Assembly: GCA_030824275.1 (NCBI GenBank)
Contig: JAVBXY010000002.1
Coordinates: forward strand, 1 to 64,000
Direction of reading: 5' to 3'
DNA: 64,000 nucleotides
Source of the DNA: Rhodocyclaceae bacterium
Lineage (GTDB): Bacteria; Pseudomonadota; Gammaproteobacteria; Burkholderiales; Rhodocyclaceae
Shown piece after piece: positions 1 to 9,500 of the stretch. The stretch's first letter is position 1, and the number at the start of each line of letters is the position of its first letter. Below the pieces are notes generated by a model, which had not been told where the DNA came from, did not search any database, and saw only the letters and a program-made list of their open reading frames with translations. The position numbers and the translations under genes are program-made.

Positions 1-206
1 TAGAATGACCACCGACTTTCCCACCGCGCCGTCCGCCTACGGTCTAGAGGGACCTTCGGCACCCGTCACCGTGGAAAAGTCTCCGAGCGCCTCACACACA
101 GAAATTCTGACACTCCCCGTCTGGCCGGTTCCACGTGCAGACCAGTCGTACCAGAGGCCACTTCTCGGCGGAATCAAGTTTCCGCTCTTGGCCGAAAGCA
201 GAAACC
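1..206. other. unassigned left edge
   Basis: No gene can be supported in this stretch. Short open frames exist on both strands, but they have no recognisable domain and no clear ribosome-binding site, and they run into the DUF188 gene. The base composition is like the surroundings. It may hold the 3' end or intergenic tail of a gene outside the window. Confidence 0.4.
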
Positions 207-653
207 CTACCGCCGCTTCGCCAGTAACCTGTCGACCTGATTGGCGAAGGCCTGTCGATCAGCGTTGGAGAGGGCCGCCGGGCCGCCTGTCTCAACGCCG
301 CTGCTGCGGAGTCCATCCATGAAATTTCTCAAGGTGAGGCGTTCCTGGATATTGGCCTCGGTCAGCAATTCACCCCTCGGGTCAATGACACATGCGCCCT
401 TGGCGATGACTTGGGCCGCCAGCGGAATATCGGCCGTGATCACCAGGTCGCCCGCTTCCACCTCTTGCGCGATGCGTTGATCCGCGACATCGAAGCCTCC
501 GGGGACTTGGAGGGCTTTGATCCAGGGGGATGGCGGCACGCGCAACATCTGGTTGGCGACCAGGGTCAGCATGATCTGGGTACGGCTGGCGACGCGGTAC
601 AGGATTTCCTTGATGACTACGGGACAGGCGTCCGCGTCAACCCAAATTTTCAT
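207..653 (-). CDS. DUF188 / YaiI-YqxD family protein
   Basis: This 148-residue protein opens with [20 protein letters not shown], the hallmark N-terminus of the UPF0178 (YaiI/YqxD, DUF188) family. The acidic DADACP motif at residues 6-11 and a later ITADIPLA motif are typical of the family and resemble a PIN-like nuclease fold. No biochemical function is firmly established for the family. The start was chosen at the ATG before KIWVDADAC; an in-frame upstream extension would add 24 non-homologous residues. It lies 25 bases downstream of the TPM gene on the same strand and could be the last gene of that transcript. Confidence 0.9.
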   Translation of the reverse strand: MKIWVDADACPVVIKEILYRVASRTQIMLTLVANQMLRVPPSPWIKALQVPGGFDVADQRIAQEVEAGDLVITADIPLAAQVIAKGACVIDPRGELLTEANIQERLTLRNFMDGLRSSGVETGGPAALSNADRQAFANQVDRLLAKRR

Positions 654-678
654 GGCGATGGTTTTCCATCTGTCGGGT

Positions 679-1176
679 TCAGAGCACCACCGGTGCGTCC
701 GGCAATTCGTTGGGGTTGGCGTCACCCGCAGGGAAATGTGTGGTCAGCAACTCGCCGGCGCGCGCCACCGCCGCCAATGCGCCTTCGCGCCATTGCCCGG
801 CGCGGAAGGCCGACTCCATGCCACGACAGATCGCATCCCATTCCGCCTGCGGCACGCGCTCGGCAATGCCACGGTCGGCGAGAATTTCGACGCGACGATC
901 CACCAGTTGCACATAGATCAGGATGCCGCTGGCCTCGGCCGTGCGATCCACGCCCAACTGGGTGAACAATTGGGCGGCACGTTCGCGAGGTGGCAGATCG
1001 CGCCATAGGGCACGCAGCGGCAGCGGCCCTTCGATGGCGACGCGCAGTTCGCCGCGATGCCGCGTTTCGGTCGCCGTCACCGCCTCGGCGATAGCGACCA
1101 GATCGGCGCGGCGAAAGGCGCGCAGCGCCCACCAGCGGGGCGTCGACAGGTGTTTGAAAAGGCGTTGTGGATTCAT
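679..1176 (-). CDS. TPM-domain protein, short cytoplasmic-type
   Basis: This 165-residue protein has a TPM (YgcG-like) domain filling most of its length, with the typical segment [20 protein letters not shown] followed by an E.W..I...M stretch. It lacks a signal peptide and the glycine-rich tail of its upstream neighbour, so it looks like the soluble partner of the pair. The ATG lies one base beyond the stop of the larger TPM gene, behind a GGGGGAC-type ribosome site, which implies coupled translation. A longer in-frame version would run backwards through the glycine-rich coding of the neighbour and was rejected. Function is unknown; TPM proteins are linked to membrane maintenance, and one plant member aids photosystem II repair. 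Confidence 0.85.
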   Translation of the reverse strand: MNPQRLFKHLSTPRWWALRAFRRADLVAIAEAVTATETRHRGELRVAIEGPLPLRALWRDLPPRERAAQLFTQLGVDRTAEASGILIYVQLVDRRVEILADRGIAERVPQAEWDAICRGMESAFRAGQWREGALAAVARAGELLTTHFPAGDANPNELPDAPVVL

Positions 1177-1177
1177 C

Positions 1178-2020
1178 TCACCAGTCCCCCGAGGCGCCGC
1201 CGCCGCCAAAGCTGCCGCCCCCGCCGGAGAATCCGCCGCCGGAGGAAAAGCCCCCGCCGCCACTGCTCCAGCCACCGCCGCCCGACCCGAAGCGGCCGAA
1301 GGAGAACACAAAGACGATGACCGCCGCGATGATCGCCGCAATCATGGAACCGAACATCGAAAACGCCAGCCAGGCGCCGACCGCCGAGGCAATCACGGAA
1401 CCGAAAATGCCGAACAGGCTGCGCAGGATGCCGGCAACGAACAGCAGGCCAAACAGCCAGGGCGTCCAGTCCCGCTCTTCGGCGGCGCTCTGCGATTGCG
1501 CCGCAGCTTGGGGCGCAAACTCGCCGCTGCCGCCCAGCGCCGCGTCCACCGCCTCGACCGCTGCAACCAGGCCGCCGGCGAAGTCGCCCTGCTTGAAGCG
1601 CGGCCCCATGCGCTCGGCGACGATGCGCTTGGCCACCGCGTCGGGAATCACGCCCTCCAGTCCGTAGCCGACCTCGATGCGCATCTTGCGGTCGTTCTTG
1701 GCGACGATAATGATGAGGCCGTCGTCCTTGCCTTTATGACCAATCTTCCATGCCCCGGCGAGACGGATGCCGAACTGCTCCATGGTCTCGGGCTGCACGC
1801 TCGGCAGCAGCAGGATCGCGAGCTGCGCGCCACGCGTGCTCTCGATGCCGGCGAGCAGGCTGTCGAGGTGCGCCTGCTGCGTGGCGTCGAGGGTGGCGGT
1901 GAGATCGGTGACGCGCGCCTTGAGCGCCGGGACCGGCACCTCGGCGCCGGCCACTGGCGGCAACAGCGCCAGCCAGAGCGCGGCGAGAAAGCCAGCCCAC
2001 CGAGCCCGACAAGGCATCAT
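1178..2020 (-). CDS. TPM-domain membrane protein, YgcG-like, Gly-rich tail
   Basis: This 280-residue exported membrane protein has a signal peptide at residues 1-26 (cleavage near VAGA-EV), then a TPM domain at about 31-160 with the conserved IEVGYGLEG motif near 116-124. Hydrophobic segments occupy 188-240, and the tail from 245 is almost pure Gly/Ser and ends in GDW. This is the standard build of YgcG-type proteins. It follows lemA by nine bases and precedes the short TPM gene by one. The lemA-TPM-TPM arrangement is common in proteobacteria and suggests an envelope complex, but its activity is not established. Confidence 0.9.
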   Translation of the reverse strand: MMPCRARWAGFLAALWLALLPPVAGAEVPVPALKARVTDLTATLDATQQAHLDSLLAGIESTRGAQLAILLLPSVQPETMEQFGIRLAGAWKIGHKGKDDGLIIIVAKNDRKMRIEVGYGLEGVIPDAVAKRIVAERMGPRFKQGDFAGGLVAAVEAVDAALGGSGEFAPQAAAQSQSAAEERDWTPWLFGLLFVAGILRSLFGIFGSVIASAVGAWLAFSMFGSMIAAIIAAVIVFVFSFGRFGSGGGGWSSGGGGFSSGGGFSGGGGSFGGGGASGDW

Positions 2021-2029
2021 TGCGATCGC

Positions 2030-2665
2030 TCAATAGCCGGCGGAAGTTGCACTCTGCGCTGGCGCAGCGGCGGGTGCCGCGTTGAACTTGATGGCCGGCG
2101 GCGTGGACACCGCCTTCTCGTCCTCGACCGTGAAATTGGCCTTGGTCTTCCAGCCCATCACGCCCGCCGTCAGGCTGTTGGGGAAGGTGCGCACCGAGAC
2201 GTTGTATTCCTGCACGGTCTTGATGTAGCGGTTGCGCGCCACGGTGATGCGGTTCTCGGTGCCCTCGACCTGAGCCTGCAAGTCGCGGAAATTGGCATCG
2301 GCCTTGAGCTGCGGATAGTTCTCCGCCACCACCAGCAGCCGCGACAGGGCGCCGCCGAGATCGCCCTGGGCCTTCTGGAACTTGGCAAAGGCGGCCGGAT
2401 CGTTCACCAGCTCCGGCGTCGCCTTCAGCCCGGCGACATTGGCGCGGGCCTCGGTGACGCGGGTCAGCACGTCCTTCTCGTGGCTGGCGTAGCCCTGCAC
2501 CACGGAGACGAGGTTGGGGATCAGGTCGGCGCGGCGCTTGTATTGGTTGAGCACTTCGGACCAGGCGGCATTCACCGCCTCGTCGTTGATCTGGATCTGG
2601 TTGTAGCCGCAGCCCGAGAGCAGCGTGGCGGCAAAGGCGAGGACGGCGAGCAGACGCAAACGCAT
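2030..2665 (-). CDS. lemA: LemA family lipoprotein
   Basis: This 211-residue LemA protein has a lipoprotein signal with lipobox LLSGC (Cys19), then the LemA helical domain: the RRADLIPNLVSVVQGYASHE block, the YPQLKADANFRDLQAQVEGT block and the ARNRYIKTVQEYN block. The start was set at the ATG giving MRLRLLAVLAF, which has GGAG seven bases upstream; the longer open frame upstream adds no homologous sequence. It heads a lemA-TPM-TPM operon. LemA proteins are membrane-associated coiled-coil proteins of unclear role. The Ala-rich C-terminal 20 residues are low complexity. Confidence 0.93.
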   Translation of the reverse strand: MRLRLLAVLAFAATLLSGCGYNQIQINDEAVNAAWSEVLNQYKRRADLIPNLVSVVQGYASHEKDVLTRVTEARANVAGLKATPELVNDPAAFAKFQKAQGDLGGALSRLLVVAENYPQLKADANFRDLQAQVEGTENRITVARNRYIKTVQEYNVSVRTFPNSLTAGVMGWKTKANFTVEDEKAVSTPPAIKFNAAPAAAPAQSATSAGY

Positions 2666-2733
2666 GACGATCTCCATCGAAGGGGGAAACACGCCCAATA
2701 TGGCGGTGGCAAAGGGGAATTGCAAGTGTCGTC

Positions 2734-2757
2734 GCCGTGGCGCCATGGCCGACTTTT
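2734..2757 (-). repeat. dispersed 24-bp element, copy 1 (divergent)
   Basis: This intergenic copy lies between lemA and the TerB-like gene. It keeps the full GCCGACTTTT end and the opposite GCCGT end, with four or five mismatches in the middle (G at three inner positions and TG for GC). The element's T-rich end points right. Confidence 0.55.
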
Positions 2758-2805
2758 CGCGGCGGACTACAATGGCCGCCTCCCGCCGCCACACCGCAGA
2801 CCGCC

Positions 2806-3294
2806 ATGATTGCCAGCATCAAGGACTTCTTCAGCCAGTTCATCGAACCGGGTACGCAACACGGAACGCCGCAGCATGCCGCCGCCGGCGTGCACGCGCT
2901 GCAAGTTGCCACCGCCGCGCTGCTGCTGGAAATGATGCGTATGGACGAGCGCATCACCGAGGCCGAACGCCAGTCCGTCACCAACACCCTGCAACGCCAT
3001 TTCAGCCTCGACGCCGCCCAGCTCGACACCCTGATCGTGCTGGCCGAACGGGAAGCGCAGCAGGCCAGCGGCTATTACGAATTCACCTCGCGGATCAACC
3101 AGGCCTGCGATGCCGCGCAGAAAGTCCGCATCGTCGAATACCTCTGGCAGGTGGCCCTCGCCGACGGCCATCTCGACGCCCATGAACTGCACCTGATGCG
3201 CAAGATCACCGACCTGCTGCACGTCTCCCATGCCGACAACGCCGCCGCCAAGCAGCGGGCGCGGGAAACCACCGGGGTACCACCGGCGCGATAG
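2806..3294 (+). CDS. TerB-like tellurite-resistance-family protein
   Basis: This 162-residue soluble protein is all-helical and resembles the TerB/DjlA-N family. The central part carries the family pattern of a helix with MMRMDERITEAERQ, a linker, then VALADGHLDAHELHLMRKI near residues 120-138. The repeated D-x-x-I/L-x-x-x-E acidic positions are the proposed metal-binding signature. The start was taken at the ATG giving MIASIKDFFSQF. It is divergent from lemA and stands alone. A TerB-type protein outside a ter operon is usually annotated only by domain, and tellurite resistance should not be inferred. Confidence 0.85.
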   Translation: MIASIKDFFSQFIEPGTQHGTPQHAAAGVHALQVATAALLLEMMRMDERITEAERQSVTNTLQRHFSLDAAQLDTLIVLAEREAQQASGYYEFTSRINQACDAAQKVRIVEYLWQVALADGHLDAHELHLMRKITDLLHVSHADNAAAKQRARETTGVPPAR

Positions 3295-3319
3295 TCGGGC
3301 CGCAATGGCGACCAATGTC

Positions 3320-3343
3320 GCCGTGGTGCCGGCGCCGACTTTT
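3320..3343 (-). repeat. dispersed 24-bp element, copy 2 (divergent)
   Basis: This intergenic copy lies 26 bases after the TerB-like stop codon. It has GCCGT at one end and an exact GCGCCGACTTTT at the other, with four mismatches from the consensus between them. Confidence 0.7.
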
Positions 3344-3456
3344 CAGCGCCGTCAGGGGAGTTCAGCGGCGGGGAGAATACGGAGGGTGGTCATGCGAGGA
3401 ATTGTGAAAAAACCGGGCAAATGCCCATGCTAGAATTACAGGAAGCACACAATAAC

Positions 3457-3486
3457 TTATTGTTTATTATGATCAATAAACAATAA
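3457..3486. promoter_or_regulatory. perfect AT-rich inverted repeat upstream of exported-protein genes
   Basis: The arms TTATTGTTTATT (3457-3468) and AATAAACAATAA (3475-3486) are perfect reverse complements around a 6-base centre. The repeat sits 20 bases before the beta-barrel start codon in an unusually AT-rich patch. It could be an operator, a site for a DNA-bending protein or a 5' leader hairpin. No T-run terminator follows it. Confidence 0.6.
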
Positions 3487-3506
3487 CATCATATCAAGAG
3501 GCCCTT

Positions 3507-4316
3507 ATGGCTGTAACACTGAAGATCCTGGGCCTCGCACTTGCGCTGGCTTGCGCCACCACCCATGCCGCTGACGACTGGAGCGTCTCCGGCGGTTTGA
3601 CATTGCGCCAGGCCCGCTCCACCCAGCCCGGTGCCGAAAGTACCGACAAGGGCACATCCGCCAATGCCATGGTGACCAAGCAGGTGGATGAATGGACGCT
3701 CGGCGGCGGCCTCAGTTACTCGCTCAGTACCACGGATGCGGCCGCCGGCACTGGTCGCTACCGTCCGTCCTCCACCTCGGCGGTGGCCATGGCTTCCCGT
3801 GATATCGGGGGTGGCCGTTCCGTATCGGCCACGCTGGGTTATGGCAACAGTGCCGTCAACAGTTCCCAGGTCAGCGGCGGCACCACGACCACCTATACGT
3901 CGAAGAGCGACTTCCTGTCCTCTTCCATCGGCCTGACCCAGGCCATCACCCTGAGCCGGCGCTCCCTGATCATCCTGTCGGCCCGCTACACGAATGTCGG
4001 CAGCCGCAGCCACACGTACACCAATAGTGCCGGTACCCGGACGCAGGGCTCGGACAGCGCCTTCGGCTTCTATTCGCTCGGCGCCGGTTACAGCCATCGC
4101 TTCGGCCGCACCACCGCCTTCGTGCAGACGGACTGGAACACCGCCAGCAAGGAATTCGTCGGCGGCACCGGCGACAAGGACTATTTCAGCATCAACACCG
4201 GGCTCAACTACCGGCTGGACGCCAAGACCAATCTCGGCCTGTCCTTCTCCACCATCGCCGGCAAGGCCCATTCCCGCGACAACAGCATCGGCGTCAACGT
4301 GCGTTACGCATTTTGA
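3507..4316 (+). CDS. outer-membrane beta-barrel protein (exported)
   Basis: This 269-residue protein has a signal peptide at residues 1-21 (cleavage near THA-ADD). The rest is made of alternating short amphipathic strands rich in Ser, Thr, Gly and Tyr, and the last residue is Phe, as required by outer-membrane assembly machinery (final residues VNVRYAF). The pattern of about twelve strands resembles the autotransporter-type or OmpA-like barrel families, but I recognise no specific member. It is the first of three consecutive genes for exported proteins on this strand, and the AT-rich inverted repeat lies just upstream. A small porin or an export barrel for the next two products are both possible. 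Confidence 0.75.
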   Translation: MAVTLKILGLALALACATTHAADDWSVSGGLTLRQARSTQPGAESTDKGTSANAMVTKQVDEWTLGGGLSYSLSTTDAAAGTGRYRPSSTSAVAMASRDIGGGRSVSATLGYGNSAVNSSQVSGGTTTTYTSKSDFLSSSIGLTQAITLSRRSLIILSARYTNVGSRSHTYTNSAGTRTQGSDSAFGFYSLGAGYSHRFGRTTAFVQTDWNTASKEFVGGTGDKDYFSINTGLNYRLDAKTNLGLSFSTIAGKAHSRDNSIGVNVRYAF

Positions 4317-4358
4317 AAGCGCATTGGGCCAGCTCAATCGTCAAGCAAGGAATTGATC

Positions 4359-5366
4359 ATGAAACTTAGTAAATCCCTCACCCTGTGGATGATGGCTTTT
4401 TTGTTCGCCACGGTGACGGCGGCCACCCCGGCGCATGCCGCCGCCATCACGCCGGCCGGCAAACAGGAACTCGTGGCCCTCTATATAACAATGTTTGGCC
4501 GTGCGCCAACCACAGCGCAATTGGCGGAAATGGTTACGGCAAGGGAAGGGGGCAGTAGCTTAGTGCAGGTGGCAACGACGCTGTCATCGGACGCGGGTTT
4601 CGCGCTCGTGGCCTCTAAGGATGTGGACTCTTTCGCGTTGTATTTGGCGAATGCACTGTTGGCCAGCGACGCACCGGCTGAAGCCAGGGACTGGGCAATA
4701 AATTGGACAGTGACCCAACTTCAAGGGACAACGACGAAAGCACAGGTAATTGCGGAAGCCGTGCAAGCTATGTGGGCCACAACTAATCCAATGTTTACCT
4801 CGTCCCAGACGGAACTTTTGGCCGATGTAACAGCTGCGCTAGCCGCCTTGGACTCACCCGTACCGACGGCCAAGGCCCTAAACGACATCCTGAAGGATCT
4901 GGACGAACTCACCGAAGACCTCAAGATCGAGGAAGAGGACAACAGCAACGACTACCAGCAGGCCAAGAACCGCATCGATAGCCAGAAGGGGGAGAAAGGC
5001 AAGAATGGCAAAAAGGACGAGCCGGATCTGAAAGACAAAACCGCCTCGCCGGCCACCCTGTTCAAGGACGTACAGGATTTGAAAGCCTCCCTCGAGAAAG
5101 ACGGCAGCGATGCGAACCGCGAGAAGGTTGCTAAGGCCATCGTCACCCTCCAGGCCAAGACCGCCATCTGGACGGCCAACTTTGGCGGCAACTGGACATC
5201 GGGCGGAACGGGGCCGGAGCACACCTTGCAAATGAAGGAAAGCCTGACGGCCATCAACGACCGCGTTACCACCAACATCCAGAACACCATACGCGGCGCC
5301 ACGACGTGTCGAACGGTCTACGATTCCGGGACGCACACCTACGTGACGAGATGCACGTCGAGTTGA
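4359..5366 (+). CDS. exported protein with DUF4214-like segment and acidic coiled coil
   Basis: This 335-residue protein has a signal peptide at about 1-27 (AHA-AAI). Residues 35-60 (ELVALYITMFGRAPTTAQLA) resemble the repeat unit of DUF4214-type surface proteins, which start with LY...FGRxP. A charged helix with DLDELTEDLKIEEEDN follows near 188-205, then a Lys/Gly-rich low-complexity stretch, and finally a tail with two Cys about 15 residues apart (TCRTVYD...VTRC). The ATG with AAGG eight bases upstream was preferred over a TTG two codons earlier. The part from about 4480 to 4870 is less GC-rich than the rest. No enzymatic motif is visible; function unknown. Confidence 0.7.
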   Translation: MKLSKSLTLWMMAFLFATVTAATPAHAAAITPAGKQELVALYITMFGRAPTTAQLAEMVTAREGGSSLVQVATTLSSDAGFALVASKDVDSFALYLANALLASDAPAEARDWAINWTVTQLQGTTTKAQVIAEAVQAMWATTNPMFTSSQTELLADVTAALAALDSPVPTAKALNDILKDLDELTEDLKIEEEDNSNDYQQAKNRIDSQKGEKGKNGKKDEPDLKDKTASPATLFKDVQDLKASLEKDGSDANREKVAKAIVTLQAKTAIWTANFGGNWTSGGTGPEHTLQMKESLTAINDRVTTNIQNTIRGATTCRTVYDSGTHTYVTRCTSS

Positions 5367-5379
5367 TGACCGGCCGTTG

Positions 5380-5403
5380 AAAAGTCGGCGCTGGCGGGAC
5401 GGC
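5380..5403 (+). repeat. dispersed 24-bp element, copy 3 (consensus)
   Basis: This intergenic copy matches the working consensus exactly and lies 13 bases after the stop of the preceding gene and 19 bases before the next start. The A-rich end points left (AAAAGTCGGCGC first). There is no inverted partner, so it does not form a terminator hairpin by itself. Confidence 0.9.
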
Positions 5404-5422
5404 TCATGAAAGGAAAATCGGG

Positions 5423-6436
5423 ATGGGTGTACTCAAATTGACTCGCAAGATGCTGATGATTGCCATCACGACCATCTTCGTCGTTCCGTTGCTGGCCAGT
5501 GCCGCCGCTCCTTTGTGGAACATCACACCATCCACACCCCTCCCGCAGGAGGTGGGCAAGGGTGAGCTTGTGACGATCAAATACACCGTTACCAACCAAT
5601 CGAGCAAACCCCACACGCTGGAAATGAAGGACATCCAGGGCGTCACCGTAACACCCGCCTCATGCGCTTTGAGCAAAGGCCAATCCTGCGAACTGACCCT
5701 GGTTATTGATGGCGCGAAGCTTGGCCCCAATGGCATTGCAGGCGGTCCCGTCGTCTGCCAACAGGGGAATAACAACCAGTGTTACCAACCGTCCAGCGTC
5801 AATCAGCTGAAAATTTCCCCGAAAGCGCCTCCGGCTCCGGCCAGTACCGCAACACCTGCGCCTGCGACTACGACCCAGGCAACCACGACTGGCAGCACAC
5901 TGTCCGACGACGACGCCCTGAAAGAGCTGAAAGCCCTGATCGAGGATCTGGAGATTGAAATCGAGGATGGCACGGGCTCGAAACCCCATTCGCTGACCAA
6001 CACCCTGCTGCAATTCGACCCGAGGATCGGCGAGTGGCATCCGCATTACGAACATGAACTGCCCAGGGGCCAAACCACTACTGCCAAGGATGCGCCGCAC
6101 GCCGCGCTGGTCTGGCTGAAGCGGCTGGTGAATTCCATCGAAGGCTACATGATCTCGGTCAAAAATCCGACCAACAGTGAAAGCGCCCGATCCAACATAT
6201 CCAGATCCTTGCAAAGCCAGATCAACAAGGCCGCATCCATCGTGAACGCGATTTCGCCCAAGACCACCACGACCGCAGGACAGGGTGGGGGCGGCACTCC
6301 GGTTGGCGCACAACAGGCCATCGACGACGCCACGCGCCGCGCCATGCAGACATCCATCCCCAGCCCCGCCGCCACGCCAACGCCTGCGCCCGCCAAGACT
6401 TGCTACAAGGTCGGCGAAGTAACCATGTGCCATTGA
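5423..6436 (+). CDS. exported protein with Ig-like domain and C-terminal Cys pair
   Basis: This 337-residue protein has a signal peptide at about 1-28 (ASA-AAP). An Ig-like beta domain covers about 30-130: a KYTVTNQSSKPHTL strand, a disulphide-prone CALSKGQSCELTL, and CQQGNNNQCYQPSSVNQLKI. This resembles the N-terminal module of some secreted Legionella-type proteins (family recollection only). A Pro/Ala/Thr linker leads to the acidic helix LKELKALIEDLEIEIEDG, which looks like the helix in the preceding gene. The protein ends TCYKVGEVTMCH, again a two-Cys tail. The start ATG has AAGGAAA upstream. The function is not known, and the pair looks like related cell-surface or secreted components. 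Confidence 0.7.
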   Translation: MGVLKLTRKMLMIAITTIFVVPLLASAAAPLWNITPSTPLPQEVGKGELVTIKYTVTNQSSKPHTLEMKDIQGVTVTPASCALSKGQSCELTLVIDGAKLGPNGIAGGPVVCQQGNNNQCYQPSSVNQLKISPKAPPAPASTATPAPATTTQATTTGSTLSDDDALKELKALIEDLEIEIEDGTGSKPHSLTNTLLQFDPRIGEWHPHYEHELPRGQTTTAKDAPHAALVWLKRLVNSIEGYMISVKNPTNSESARSNISRSLQSQINKAASIVNAISPKTTTTAGQGGGGTPVGAQQAIDDATRRAMQTSIPSPAATPTPAPAKTCYKVGEVTMCH

Positions 6437-6540
6437 GTCGCGGCTGGCTTTCCCACGCCCGCCGCAGGGCTTTGATGCCACTGCCCTGTTGCGCCGCAAT
6501 GGCCTAAAATGCACGGCCCGGCTCACTGGTGTCTGCTCGC

Positions 6541-9500
6541 ATGTCCGCCCGCCTGCGCGAAATCCCCTACAACTACACCTCCTTCTCCGACCGCGAGATC
6601 GTCATCCGCCTGCTCGGCCCCGAGGCCTGGGAGACGCTGACGGAATTGCGGGCGGAGCGCGTCACCGGCCGTTCGGCGCGCATGCTCTACGAAGTGCTGG
6701 GTGATATCTGGGTGGTGCGACGCAATCCCTATCTGGAAGACGACCTGCTGGGCAACCGGGAGCGGCGCGAGGCGCTGGTGGATGCGCTGCGTCACCGCCT
6801 CAACGAAATCGAGAAACGCCGCGAGGGCAATGATCGCGTGGCCCTGCTGCTGGCGGCGGCACGCAAGGCGGTGGCCGCCTTCGAGCAGTGGTTCCTCGAC
6901 ACCCGCGCCCTGCGCAAGAAGGTGCAGAAGACCCTGCTGCGCCACACCCGCAAGGACAACATCTGCTTCGACGGCCTGGCCCGCGTTTCGCACGTCACCG
7001 ACGCGACGGACTGGCGCGTGGAATATCCCTTCGTCGTCCTCACGCCGGATACCGAAGAAGAGATCGCACCGCTGGTGCGGGGCTGCATCGAACTGGGCCT
7101 GACCATCATCCCGCGCGGCGGCGGCACCGGCTACACCGGCGGCGCCGTGCCGCTGGATGCCATGTCGGTGGTGATCAATACCGAAAAACTGATCGACCTC
7201 GGCAGCGTGGAAACCGTGCGTCTGCCGGGCACGAACAAGGATTACGCCACCGTCCGCACCGGCGCCGGCCTGGTGACGCGACGGGTGATGGAAGCAGCGG
7301 AAAACGCCGGCCTCGTCTTCGCCTGCGACCCGACCTCGGCCGACGCCTCCTGCATCGGCGGCAACATCGCCATGAATGCCGGCGGCAAGAAGGCGGTGCT
7401 CTGGGGCACGGCCCTGGACAATCTGGCTTCGTGGAAGATGGTGACATCGGACGGCTGCTGGCTGCTGGTGGAACGCCTGAACCACAACTTCGGCAAGATC
7501 CACGATCAGGAGTCCGTGTCCTTCCGCCTGACCCGTTTCGACGAGACGGGCAACAAAAAACTCGGCGAGGAAACCATCACCGCGCCGGGTGCCAGCTTCC
7601 GCAAGGAAGGCCTCGGCAAGGACGTCACCGACAAGTTCCTCTCCGGCGTGCCCGGCGTGCAGAAAGAAGGTTGCGACGGCCTGATCACCTCGGCCGTGTG
7701 GGTGCTGCACAAGATGCCGCCGGTGACGCGTACGGTCTGCCTCGAATTCTTCGGCCAGGTGCGCGATGCCGTGCCGTCCATCGTCGAGATCACCGATTAC
7801 CTGAAGACCCAGCCGGGCGGCGCGATCCTCGCCGGCCTCGAACATCTGGACGAGCGCTATGTGCGCGCCGTCGGCTACGCCACGAAAGCCAAACGCCACG
7901 GCCGGCCCAAGATGGTGCTGATCGGCGACATCGTCGGCGAGGACGAAACCGCCGTGATGACGGCCACCTCGGCCGTCGTGCGCATGGCCAACGCCCGTGG
8001 CGGCGAAGGCTTCATCGCCGTCTCACCCGAGACGCGCAAGAAGTTCTGGCTCGACCGTGGCCGCACGGCGGCGATCTCGCGCCACACCAACGCCTTCAAG
8101 GTGAACGAGGACGTGGTGATCCCGCTGCCACGCATGGGCGACTATTGCGACGGCATCGAGCGTTTCAACATCGAACTCTCCATCGCCAACAAGATCGAGC
8201 TGTGCGACACGCTGCGCGAGTTCCTCCAGGGCGAGTTGCCGCTGCACACGGGCGACGCCAACATCGACAAGGAAGAACTGCTGGGCGATCGCCGCGAACG
8301 GGCGCTGGATGCGATTGCCGAGGTGAAGGCTCGCTGGCAGGGCTACGTGAATGATCTCGACACCCATTTCCACTCGCTGCAGGACTATCAACTGCGAGTG
8401 TCGTGGAAGACCGAACTCAAGGCGCCGCTGGAAACCCTGTTCGATGGTTCCGCCTACCGGCCCATCCTCGACCGCATCAACGCGATCCACAAGGACGTGC
8501 TGCGCGGCCGCGTCTTTGTCGCCCTGCACATGCATGCTGGCGACGGCAACGTGCATACCAACATCCCGGTGAATTCCGACCATTACGCGATGCTGCAAAC
8601 CGCGTACAAGACCGTGGACCGCATCATGGCCCTGGCCAAGTCCCTGGGCGGCGTGATCTCCGGCGAGCACGGTATCGGCATCACCAAGCTGGAATACCTT
8701 ACCGATGACGAGATCCGTCCCTTCCGCGACTACAAGCAGAAGGTGGACCCGGAAGGTCGCTTCAATCGCGGCAAGCTGATGAATTTGCCGCACATGCGCG
8801 GCGACCTCTCCAACGCCTATACGCCCTCCTTCGCGCTGCTCGGCGTCGAATCGCTGATCATGGAGCAATCGGAGGTCGGCAAGATTTCCGACTCGATCAA
8901 GAACTGCCTGCGCTGCGGCAAGTGCAAGCCTGTTTGCTCTACCCACGTTCCGCGCGCCAACCTGTTGTATTCGCCGCGCAACAAGATTCTCGGCACCTCG
9001 CTGCTGATCGAAGCCTTCCTCTATGAAGAGCAGACCCGGCGCGGCATCTCGCTGCAACACTTCGACGAGTTCTCCGACGTGGCCGACCATTGCACCGTCT
9101 GCCACAAGTGCGTGACGCCCTGCCCGGTGGACATCGACTTCGGCGACGTGTCGATTGCCATGCGCAATTTCCTCCGCCGTCAGGGCAAGAAGAAGTTCAA
9201 TCCGGGCACGGCGGCGGCCATGGCCTATCTCAACGCCACCGATCCAACCACCATCAAGCTGATCCGCGCCGGCATGATCCAGCTCGGCTACAAGGCGCAG
9301 CGTTTCGGTTACGCCATCGGCAAGTCGCTGGGCCTGATCCAGGAATCGGTCAAGCATCCGCCGGCGACCCTGGGCCGACCCGACATCAAGACCCAGGTGA
9401 TCCACTTCATCAACAAGCCCATGCCGAAGAACGTGCCCATGCGCACGGCGCGGGGCCTGCTCGACGTGGAGGACGACACGCAGATTCCGGTGATCCGCAA

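Noticed and set aside
5-322. A plus-strand frame at the left edge
   Set aside because: It overlaps the DUF188 gene on the other strand and shows no family pattern.
923-2809. A 628-codon plus-strand frame across lemA and the TPM genes
   Set aside because: It is antisense to three genes with clear domains and translational coupling.
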